Assembly: GCA_003567115.1 (NCBI GenBank)
Contig: PXAP01000268.1
Coordinates: 1 to 7,022 of the forward strand
From: Bacteroidota bacterium
GTDB lineage: Bacteria; Bacteroidota; Bacteroidia; Bacteroidales; PUMT01
Length of the DNA: 7,022 nucleotides
Direction: 5' to 3'
The notes below the pieces were generated by a model. It had not been told where the DNA came from. It did no database searches and worked only from the letters and a program-made list of their open reading frames with translations. Shown here one piece after another: positions 1 through 6,119 of the stretch. The translations under genes and the position numbers were made by a program. The first letter of the stretch is position 1; every line of letters begins with the position of its first letter.

Positions 1-2226
1 AGGCATATTGTGAAGTACAAGTCTGAGATTGGGCATTGCCATATTTGAATGCAGGGACAGGGATTCATGCAGATGCCAGCTTATCTGCTGACCGGGGGTT
101 CCGGGTAAACTGATATCTTCCAGAAGTTTCCGGTATACCGTCTGCGGAATATCATAGTCTGCCGAGAAAGCCATATTACGTCCGAACCTGTTGTAAAACT
201 TTACAAGCAGTTCATTGCTTCCCGCCTTCAACGGGAGCAGCAATATGTCTTTTTTCTGCTTTTTTTTCAGGGGATTGTTGTGAAGGTATATCTCCTTACC
301 GTTAAGAAAAACCTGCACGCCGTCGGAACGTATCAGTTGTACAAGCAATTCACCGGCATCCTCGCTTTCAATCTCCTGCCACAAGTACCAGCAGTGATTT
401 CGTCGCACCCCTCTTTCAATGATTTCGCCCGGACCTGCACCGGATTTTTCCCAAAAGGGGCCCCGGGGAGATGGCCAGGCAGCGGTAATATCTATTTTAT
501 GTTCCATTCCTGTTTTCCGGTCTATTCGCAATGTATGCGGACCGTTTATATAGACGGGGCCAAACTCCAGGCCGGAAAGATCTTCCCTGACCGCAAACTC
601 CTCGCCGTTTTGAAGCCTCACATGCCGGATGCCTCCGGGGGTAACAAGTTCTATTGCACGTGATTTTTCCGCTTCACTGAAATAAAGGTATGACCGGTAG
701 TTCCCGCTTACTTCATGTGCAAATGTCCACGATTCCCTTACAATGCTCCTGAAGTTACTGTAGTAGTCCACTCCCGAGAAGCTGTAGTGCTTATGGCTGT
801 TATGCCGGTCCAGTACTTTTGTTTCCCCGAAAGGGGATGGATCCGTTATGTTTTCAGGTATTACGGTGTAGTTATCTTCAAACTGCAGCACCAATACCCT
901 GATGCCGGTGAACTCTTCATTATCAGGCAGTCTGATGGCTATTTGATTTCCTGAACTGCTGTATTCGGGTGCAATATCCGGATTGTCCAGGAGATAACAT
1001 TTCAACAGCTTCCCGGTAATACCGGTAAGTTTTATGACGCCGTTTCCCGTAGGATTCAATAAGTGCAGGTAAATTCTGTCATTTTTTGCAGTTATCTCAC
1101 CCCAGGGTGGAGATTCGGAAAATCCTGCCGGCCGGGTACCGTAAATGGCTTCACCGTTAATGCGGAGCCAGTCGCCAATACCAAGCAGCACATCTCTTTC
1201 AAATTCCACCACTGAGCCGTCGCCGCGGGGACCGATATTCAGGAGGTAGTTGCCTCCCCGGCTGACCACCCTGATAAGGTCTTCCAGCTTTTCACGTATT
1301 TTGGCGTCAGGATCACCGCGCTCCTGCCATGAACGGTAGCCCCATGTTTCGGCAAACATTGATGCGGGGGTCTGCCATGGAGTATCAAGGGTGTAATCCG
1401 GGATCTCGTTATCGCCCAGTACGGTGAAATCTCCCATATCATTTCCAAGCCGGCCGCTCACCATACAGTCCGGCTGCAAACTGTGGACCAGCTCCTTAAG
1501 TTCCCTGCTCTGAGCGGGTTCCAGGGAGCCCATATCAAACCAGAGTTCGGAGACGGGCCCGTAATCGGTGAGCAGCTCCCTGACCTGGTTCATGTTGTAC
1601 TCATGATGCCTGTCAGGAATAAAGTCGGCATTGTGGCTTGAAATAGGGTAGGCGGGAGGATAGTGCCAGTCAATAAGCGAAAAATAGAGACCAAATTTCA
1701 GTCCGTGACGCTCACATGCCGCGGCCAGTTCGCCAATCACATCCCTGTTGCAGGGAGTAGCCTGAACCACATTATAATCAGTATGTTCTGATTCAAACAT
1801 ACAAAAGCCGTCATGGTGCTTTGAGGTTATAACCACCGATCGCATACCGGCCTCTTTGGCAAGCAGCACTATTGAGTCAGGATCCCACTTTTGCGGATTG
1901 AACTGCTCTGCTAACCGTGCGTATACATCGGAATATATACCTGCATGAGCCTGAATCTGCTCAGAATATCCGCGGGTTACCGGTTTACAGTTCCAGACTC
2001 CCCCGGGCCCGGAATAGATTCCCCAGTGAATGAACATGGAAAACTTGTCGTTGTGCCACTCACCTGAAGGTTCAGACAGGTGACCGGGGTGGTCTGTGAG
2101 GGCAGAGGATGGGGGGCTGGGGGACTGGCAGGCGTAAGCAGTGAAAAAGAGATAAAGAATCATTATACCGGTCAGCCGCCCGGATAAGATATTTAAGCGA
2201 ACCTGCTTTTGTTGTTTGTACAACAT
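1..2226 (-). CDS. GH29 alpha-L-fucosidase, exported, 3' end cut by left edge
   Basis: Translating the minus strand from the ATG at 2226 gives 742 codons with no stop, reaching base 1 in frame, so the C-terminus lies outside. The product should hydrolyse terminal alpha-L-fucose from glycans by a retaining mechanism. Visible GH29 features are FIHWG (65-69), KHHDGF (136-141), ELWFDMG with the likely nucleophile D231, GDNEIP (271-276; D272 or E274 are acid/base candidates), ETWGYR (293-298) and SRGGNYLLNIGP (322-333). After the catalytic barrel come a beta-rich region to about 450 and a further extension of nearly 300 residues. That extension includes SDGVQVFLNGKEI (634-646), which looks like a beta-sandwich accessory module. 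Residues 22-33 (MILYLFFTAYAC) form a short hydrophobic signal ending at Cys33, suggesting a lipoprotein or a signal-peptidase I substrate. The true start may therefore be Met22 (codon at 2163-2161) instead of Met1. The family call is firm; the linkage specificity is not readable. It lies 378 bp downstream of the Gfo/Idh gene on the same strand. Confidence 0.93.
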   Translation of the reverse strand, partial: MLYKQQKQVRLNILSGRLTGIMILYLFFTAYACQSPSPPSSALTDHPGHLSEPSGEWHNDKFSMFIHWGIYSGPGGVWNCKPVTRGYSEQIQAHAGIYSDVYARLAEQFNPQKWDPDSIVLLAKEAGMRSVVITSKHHDGFCMFESEHTDYNVVQATPCNRDVIGELAAACERHGLKFGLYFSLIDWHYPPAYPISSHNADFIPDRHHEYNMNQVRELLTDYGPVSELWFDMGSLEPAQSRELKELVHSLQPDCMVSGRLGNDMGDFTVLGDNEIPDYTLDTPWQTPASMFAETWGYRSWQERGDPDAKIREKLEDLIRVVSRGGNYLLNIGPRGDGSVVEFERDVLLGIGDWLRINGEAIYGTRPAGFSESPPWGEITAKNDRIYLHLLNPTGNGVIKLTGITGKLLKCYLLDNPDIAPEYSSSGNQIAIRLPDNEEFTGIRVLVLQFEDNYTVIPENITDPSPFGETKVLDRHNSHKHYSFSGVDYYSNFRSIVRESWTFAHEVSGNYRSYLYFSEAEKSRAIELVTPGGIRHVRLQNGEEFAVREDLSGLEFGPVYINGPHTLRIDRKTGMEHKIDITAAWPSPRGPFWEKSGAGPGEIIERGVRRNHCWYLWQEIESEDAGELLVQLIRSDGVQVFLNGKEIYLHNNPLKKKQKKDILLLPLKAGSNELLVKFYNRFGRNMAFSADYDIPQTVYRKLLEDISLPGTPGQQISWHLHESLSLHSNMAMPNLRLVLHNMP

Positions 2227-2392
2227 AGATAAAATATTTGTACGATCATTGTTCAGGGTAAATTTACATTTTTAATTCAAAATATAATACCACCGGAATA
2301 TTTAAAATAAGCAAATAATTATTTTTTAAAATCCCGCTTATGGACAAAATATTAATTTGTTAATTATATTTTTATACCGGATAATGCCTTCC

Positions 2393-2474
2393 TCCTCCCT
2401 GAAGGAAATTTATGGTATGACTTTCGATTATATGTAAGATTATTGCCGGAGAAGAATTCCTCCCTGACGGAAAT
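2393..2474. repeat. Imperfect 17-bp direct repeat pair in the intergenic region
   Basis: A 17-bp sequence at 2393-2409 (tcctccctgaaggaaat) recurs at 2458-2474 with a single mismatch (a to c at its eleventh base). The starts are 65 bp apart. A second pair, caggacaattat at 2535-2546 and caggataattat at 2583-2594, also differs by one base. They may be decayed regulatory or REP-like repeats, or chance; nothing in the sequence assigns a function. Confidence 0.5.
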
Positions 2475-2559
2475 CCGGGACGTGGCTTTCCCGGTATTCC
2501 TGGTCAATTCAGGACTCCGTCGCAAATAAGGCGCCAGGACAATTATTTAGTGGCATGGC

Positions 2560-2589
2560 TATCCTGATGATCTGAGGCAACTCAGGATA
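2560..2589 (-). terminator. Possible hairpin terminator after the Gfo/Idh gene
   Basis: Arms tatcctga (2560-2567) and tcaggata (2582-2589) are perfectly complementary over 8 bp around a 14-base loop. A competing smaller stem, ctgag/ctcag with a gcaa loop, lies at 2572-2585. It starts 15 bases past the oxidoreductase stop codon, where a terminator would be expected. No T-run follows on the minus strand, so it may only be an mRNA-end stem or a chance pairing. Confidence 0.3.
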
Positions 2590-2604
2590 ATTATGCCGGG
2601 CAGA

Positions 2605-4089
2605 TCAAAGGGACCAGCCTTCCCTGTAAACGGGTTTAATCCATTCTTCTGCGGAGGCTTTCGCCGGAATTGTCACATAGGTTGTGTCAAAACGCGGATC
2701 ACCGTTAACCACGGTAAATTTGTCGGAAGAAACCACACGCACTTCGTCGTTGTCGGTTAAATTTGTAATACGCATATTAACACCATCCCACTGCAGGATT
2801 TTCTGAAGTTCCTGCAGGCGGATTGCCAGATTTCCCATAACAACACTTTCGCTGAGCGGTCCTGCATATTCAAAATTTGCACTTGCTTCAATACGGTTTT
2901 CAGGACTTTCCTTGCAGGCCCGGACCCAGTCGTTCCAGTGTCCCTGGGTACCATCCGGTACACGCCTTATGGAAGGTTGTGGTTCGGTATAGTTTTCACG
3001 GACTTTTCCGGGAAACATCAGGTAATTATCACCGAAAAGGCCACAGGATATTTTCCCTTTTGCACCGATAAACAATACTCCCCCGTTTCCATCCCCCATT
3101 TGTTCACCATCTTCCAGGTCATCGGGGCGATCCGGCATTAAACCACCATCATACCAGTAAAGTGTAAGCGGGGGCATCGCCAGGCCGGGCAGGTTTTCAC
3201 GGGCCGGAAATTCATATCTGATGCGTGAAGCAACGGGAGCGCTTTCCGTGTTTACCTGGGAAGAGCTGCCCTGGATACTGACAGGTTGCTTTAATTTCAA
3301 AGCCTGGAAAAGAGGGTCAAGTATATGGCAACCCATATCACCAAGAGCACCGGTTCCAAAATCCCACCAGGCCCTCCAGTTCCATGGATGATAGGCCGAA
3401 TGATACGGCCGGGATGGTGCAGGACCTAACCATAAATCCCAGTCAAGTGTCTCCGGTATTTTCATAGTTTCTTCGGGGCGTTCCAAACCCTGTGGCCATA
3501 TAGGTCGGTTTGTCCATGCATGTACCTCCCTGATTTCACCTATAGCTCCATCCCAGATCCATTCACAGATTCTGCGCACAGATTCACTTGAGTTGCCCTG
3601 GGTTCCCATTTGGGTTGCCACTTTGTATTCCTTTGCAGCCTCTGTCAACATGCGGGTTTCATATACAGAATGTGCTAGCGGCTTCTCTATATACACGTGT
3701 TTACCTGCCTTTATTGCCGCCATTCCGGTAACAGCATGAGTATGATCGGGAGTAGCTATTAATACGGCATCAATATCCTTTTGTTTATCCAGCATTACCC
3801 TGTAATCGGTATAGACCCTGGCATCCGGATATGCCTGAAAAGCTTTGGCAGCATAATCAAGGTCAACATCACAAAGTGCCACGATATTCTGACCGGTTAT
3901 CATGTTAAGGTTGCGAAGGCCTATTCCGCCAGCGCCTATACATGCGATATTCAGTTTATCACTTGGTGCAACATGTCCCAGGCCGCTAACTGCAAAGCCC
4001 GGAGCAACAGTAAAAGCAGCTCCGGTCAAGGCAGATACACCAAGGAACTTGCGGCGGGAAATGGTGGATTTTTTTTGCATTTTTTTCAT
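2605..4089 (-). CDS. Tat-exported Gfo/Idh/MocA-family oxidoreductase
   Basis: A complete 494-residue protein. The N-terminus has a twin-arginine signal (SRRKFLG at 11-17, then a hydrophobic stretch to about residue 36), implying folded export with its cofactor bound. The NAD(P)-binding Rossmann domain starts near residue 45, with GAGGIG at 52-57. The family's EKP motif is at 135-137, with K136 the conserved lysine, and GDMGCHILD (250-258) is typical of the C-terminal substrate domain. Members oxidise or reduce hydroxyls of sugars, inositols or glycosides; the substrate cannot be read from sequence. The related GH109 glycosidases also use this fold and often carry Tat signals, but they usually lack the EKP motif, so an oxidoreductase is favoured. 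The C-terminus ends in IKPVYREGWSL, a tail common in the exported Bacteroidota and Planctomycetes subgroup, here preceded by an apparent insertion. Met4 is an alternative start. A candidate promoter lies about 130 bp upstream. The neighbouring fucosidase suggests a role in carbohydrate use. Confidence 0.9.
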   Translation of the reverse strand: MKKMQKKSTISRRKFLGVSALTGAAFTVAPGFAVSGLGHVAPSDKLNIACIGAGGIGLRNLNMITGQNIVALCDVDLDYAAKAFQAYPDARVYTDYRVMLDKQKDIDAVLIATPDHTHAVTGMAAIKAGKHVYIEKPLAHSVYETRMLTEAAKEYKVATQMGTQGNSSESVRRICEWIWDGAIGEIREVHAWTNRPIWPQGLERPEETMKIPETLDWDLWLGPAPSRPYHSAYHPWNWRAWWDFGTGALGDMGCHILDPLFQALKLKQPVSIQGSSSQVNTESAPVASRIRYEFPARENLPGLAMPPLTLYWYDGGLMPDRPDDLEDGEQMGDGNGGVLFIGAKGKISCGLFGDNYLMFPGKVRENYTEPQPSIRRVPDGTQGHWNDWVRACKESPENRIEASANFEYAGPLSESVVMGNLAIRLQELQKILQWDGVNMRITNLTDNDEVRVVSSDKFTVVNGDPRFDTTYVTIPAKASAEEWIKPVYREGWSL

Positions 4090-4203
4090 GATTTGATCGG
4101 TTAAAAGAATAGGCTTTATTTAATATGTTTTTTTGAATATTTTCAATATCCGACTACCATCTCACCTTTTAATAAATGCGTAACCTTATTGGTTATTAAT
4201 CCT

Positions 4204-4216
4204 GTATTTTAAATAC
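4204..4216. repeat. 13-bp palindrome at the predicted transcription start
   Basis: GTATTT and AAATAC are perfect 6-bp arms around a single T. The element sits immediately downstream of the candidate -7 box, close to where transcription of the oxidoreductase gene would begin. That position would suit a repressor operator, but the sequence is AT-only apart from its end bases and may be chance. Confidence 0.3.
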
Positions 4217-4218
4217 TA

Positions 4219-4248
4219 TAAACATAGTTAATAAATTGTTAAAGGCAA
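4219..4248 (-). promoter_or_regulatory. Candidate Bacteroidota promoter for the oxidoreductase gene
   Basis: On the minus strand, TTG (4248-4246) is followed by a 19-base spacer and TATGTTTA (4226-4219). The Bacteroidota primary sigma factor consensus is a -33 TTTG or TTG and a -7 TAnnTTTG spaced about 19-21 bases. The -7 box matches seven of eight positions (final G is A). Transcription would start around 4211-4213, leaving a leader of about 120 nt. In such AT-rich DNA chance matches are frequent, so this is a moderate call. Confidence 0.4.
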
Positions 4249-4371
4249 GGGAATGTTTGAAAAATAAATTAATAAAAATAATCAGTCTGACAAATCAATC
4301 CTGATTTACAGTTTTTTACATATTCTCGTTGAAAAATTTTTTATAATCAATTGGGGCTGACTGATCTTAAT

Positions 4372-4417
4372 AAAAAAAAACGGTATAGTGCATCAATATG
4401 CATAAATTATAATTTAT
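4372..4417 (-). terminator. Probable intrinsic terminator after lpdA
   Basis: Past the lpdA stop codon on the minus strand there is a 16-bp perfect palindrome at 4402-4417 (ataaattataatttat), then a small hairpin with TGCAT/ATGCA arms and a 4-base loop at 4389-4402, and then nine consecutive T (the A-run at 4372-4380). The T-run is eight bases from the hairpin and the stems are AT-rich, so efficiency is uncertain. Its position and the T-run support a transcript end for the E2-E3 operon. Confidence 0.4.
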
Positions 4418-4438
4418 TGATCTTTTACAGGCAATGAA

Positions 4439-5899
4439 TCATAACCGTTTCTTCCTTTTGTGGATATGGGTGGCGTGTCCGTAATACAGCTCTGCAGCTT
4501 CCATGATGGTTTCCGAGAGGGTGGGGTGGGGGTGAATGGTCAGCTCCAGGTCACGTGCAACCGCGCCCATCTCTATTGCCAGGGTAGCCTCCGGAACAAG
4601 GCTTCCTGCATCCTTACCCGCCATTCCCGCTCCCAGCAACCTGTCCGTTTTCGGATCGATAATCAGCTTTGTGAGCCCGTTTTTTACACCGAGCGTCACA
4701 GCCCTTCCCGATGCCGCCCAGGGGAATTTTGCCACCTCGTGTTCTATGCCCTGCTCCCTGGCTTCGGTTTCCGTAATACCCGTCCACGCTATCTCCGGAT
4801 CAGTAAACACCACGGCGGGTATTGCCTTTGGCTCATAAGCAGTCTTTTTTCCCGCAATATGTTCCGCAGCAACCCGGCCTTCATGGGTGGCCTTGTGGGC
4901 AAGCATCGGCTGGCCGGTAATATCGCCAATAGCGTAAATATTTTCAACATTGGTGCGCCTTACCAGGTCAACCTTTACAAAGCCATTCTCGCCGGTCTCT
5001 ATTCCGGCCTCCTCAAGTCCGATACCTTTCGTGTTGGGGGTGCTGCCTGTGGCAACAAGCATCCTGTCGAACGTGCCCTCTTTCTTTTTGCCTTCTCTGG
5101 TTTCAAATTTCACATTCAGCTTTTTCCCTTTCGGGGAAACAGACGTAACCTTTGTGCCGAACATAGTTTTTTCCATCAGGTCTCTGCGTTCTTTTTTGAA
5201 CACATCCCTGAGATCCTGATCCGTTCCCGGAAGAATACCGGGAGTAAATTCGGCTATGGTAATGTCAGAACCAAGCGACTTGTAAATAACGCTCATTTCC
5301 AGTCCGATATACCCTGCACCAACTACCAGCAGCTTTTCGGGAACATCCCTGAGTTCGAGTGCCGTTTTGGAGTTCATTATCCGGTCATCATCAAAATCAA
5401 CACCGGGAAGAGGGGCGGAGGAGGCCCCGGTGGCAATGATCAGGCTTTCAAATTCCATTTTCTGCTTTTTACCCTCTGCTTTCTCCTGATTATCGTCTGA
5501 CTCCTGCTTTTTGCCTGCGGCAGGGGTGAACTCCAGACTGTTTTTTCCGGTCAGCGAAGCTGTTCCCTGCATATATTTTACTTTCCTTGCTTTGGCCAGC
5601 TGCCCGAGTCCCCCGGTAAGCTGCCTGACAACCGATTCTTTCCAGGAGCGGACCTTGTCAATATCCACTTTTACATCTGAAAAACTCAGTCCCCACTCCC
5701 CTGCAAGCCCCGTTTCCTCCTTTACCCTTGCCAGGTGAAGTAATGCCTTGGTGGGAATGCAGCCATGGAAGAGGCATACTCCTCCCGGATCAGGTTTCGG
5801 GTCTATAAGCGTAACATCAAGTCCGAGACCGGCAGCCTGGAAAGCTGCCGCATAACCTCCGGGGCCTCCCCCCATCACTATAACCTGTTTTTTATCCAT
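4439..5899 (-). CDS. lpdA: Dihydrolipoyl dehydrogenase (E3)
   Basis: A complete 486-residue FAD-dependent disulfide oxidoreductase that reoxidises dihydrolipoamide on E2 and reduces NAD+, in the cytoplasm. The FAD-binding glycine motif is GGGPGG (10-15). The redox-active disulfide is in GGVCLFHGCIPTK, with Cys42 and Cys47. The NAD-binding motif is GAGYIG (194-199), the second FAD motif is YAIGDITG (322-329), and the C-terminal catalytic His-Glu pair lies in HPHPTLSE (His458, Glu463). The length is close to the family's usual 460-480 residues; the excess is largely a charged, Lys/Glu/Asp/Gln-rich stretch at about 128-148, between the end of the first FAD segment and the IIATGAS motif. It follows the E2 gene on the same strand after 220 bp, so it probably serves that complex, although an E3 can be shared with 2-oxoglutarate or glycine-cleavage systems. 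The ATG at 5899 places the FAD motif at the normal distance from the N-terminus. Confidence 0.96.
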   Translation of the reverse strand: MDKKQVIVMGGGPGGYAAAFQAAGLGLDVTLIDPKPDPGGVCLFHGCIPTKALLHLARVKEETGLAGEWGLSFSDVKVDIDKVRSWKESVVRQLTGGLGQLAKARKVKYMQGTASLTGKNSLEFTPAAGKKQESDDNQEKAEGKKQKMEFESLIIATGASSAPLPGVDFDDDRIMNSKTALELRDVPEKLLVVGAGYIGLEMSVIYKSLGSDITIAEFTPGILPGTDQDLRDVFKKERRDLMEKTMFGTKVTSVSPKGKKLNVKFETREGKKKEGTFDRMLVATGSTPNTKGIGLEEAGIETGENGFVKVDLVRRTNVENIYAIGDITGQPMLAHKATHEGRVAAEHIAGKKTAYEPKAIPAVVFTDPEIAWTGITETEAREQGIEHEVAKFPWAASGRAVTLGVKNGLTKLIIDPKTDRLLGAGMAGKDAGSLVPEATLAIEMGAVARDLELTIHPHPTLSETIMEAAELYYGHATHIHKRKKRL

Positions 5900-6119
5900 T
5901 GCTATCTGCTTATTATGGGTTTCTGATAAAAATAATATTCAATATTTTACCACTGTTTTTTGCCGCTTCTCACTTACTTTTATGACCTGATGTCATCGGC
6001 AGGTGATCCGCCCCTCTATCCTTATCTGTAACCGGGCCGGTTGTTGCATACATTGATATTGCTGGTGAAAAGCCCGACCGGAACAATATAATATCATTAT
6101 ACCCGGCAGGATCAGTTTT
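5900..6119. other. E2-E3 intergenic spacer with palindromes
   Basis: This 220-bp gap separates two genes that are often tightly packed in such operons. It shows two perfect-arm palindromes with a one-base centre: AATATT-c-AATATT at 5934-5946, about 35-47 bases before the lpdA start, and AACCGG-g-CCGGTT at 6030-6042. ACCTG/CAGGT arms also occur at 5985-6004. I found no good promoter match and no coding sequence. The gap could contain a separate lpdA promoter or an mRNA processing site, which is inference only. Confidence 0.5.
6078..6106 (-). terminator. Stem-loop just after the E2 stop codon
   Basis: A perfect TATAAT-atc-ATTATA hairpin (6087-6101) is enclosed by CCGG at 6078-6081 and CCGG at 6103-6106, which can pair across a 5-base/1-base internal loop. 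It begins 14 bases beyond the E2 stop codon. On the minus strand a run of only four T follows six bases later (6071-6068). It may be a leaky terminator or a stabilising 3' structure that sets the E2:E3 ratio. Confidence 0.35.

Larger units (their letters stand above)
2227..2604. other. Intergenic region between oxidoreductase and fucosidase
   Basis: No gene is seen here. The part next to the fucosidase (about 2227-2385) is strongly AT-rich and is where its promoter should lie. I found no convincing TTG-N19-21-TAnnTTTG match; the nearest are loose ATnnTTTG-like octamers on the minus strand. The part next to the oxidoreductase (about 2386-2604) has a more balanced composition and holds short repeats and weak hairpins, including TCCTG/CAGGA arms at 2498-2514 with a 7-base loop. 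The size and composition suggest that the two genes may be transcribed separately, but this is inference. Confidence 0.6.
4090..4438. other. AT-rich intergenic region: lpdA 3' end and oxidoreductase leader
   Basis: No gene is seen. Reading along the minus strand, the region begins with a terminator-like segment after lpdA, then an AT-rich stretch, a candidate promoter, and a leader of roughly 120 nt before the oxidoreductase ATG. Short inverted repeats are present: AATCAG/CTGATT at 4280-4306, TAACC/GGTTA with a 5-base loop at 4181-4195, and TTGAA/TTCAA with a 4-base loop at 4133-4146. The last two would form small hairpins in the leader. I do not recognise a known riboswitch. Confidence 0.6.

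Noticed and set aside
280..954. Plus-strand open frames of 127 and 79 codons.
   Set aside because: They lie opposite the continuous GH29 frame and their translations show no recognisable motif; they are shadows of the fucosidase gene.
2227..2604. A small RNA or riboswitch in the intergenic region.
   Set aside because: Only short, isolated stems are seen, with no recognisable conserved core or good promoter-terminator pair.
2605..4089. GH109 alpha-N-acetylgalactosaminidase as the identity of the Tat-exported protein.
   Set aside because: The fold and signal fit, but it keeps the EKP motif and GDMGCHILD, which favour a general Gfo/Idh oxidoreductase; the GH109 motifs I remember are absent.
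4372..4380. Nine-base A-run as a slippage or phase-variation tract.
   Set aside because: It is intergenic and lies after a hairpin on the transcribed strand, so a terminator T-run explains it better.
4460..5500. A long plus-strand open frame of 346 codons opposite lpdA.
   Set aside because: It is fully antisense to a gene with all E3 catalytic motifs, and its translation has no domain-like pattern. Long antisense frames are common opposite genes with this codon use.
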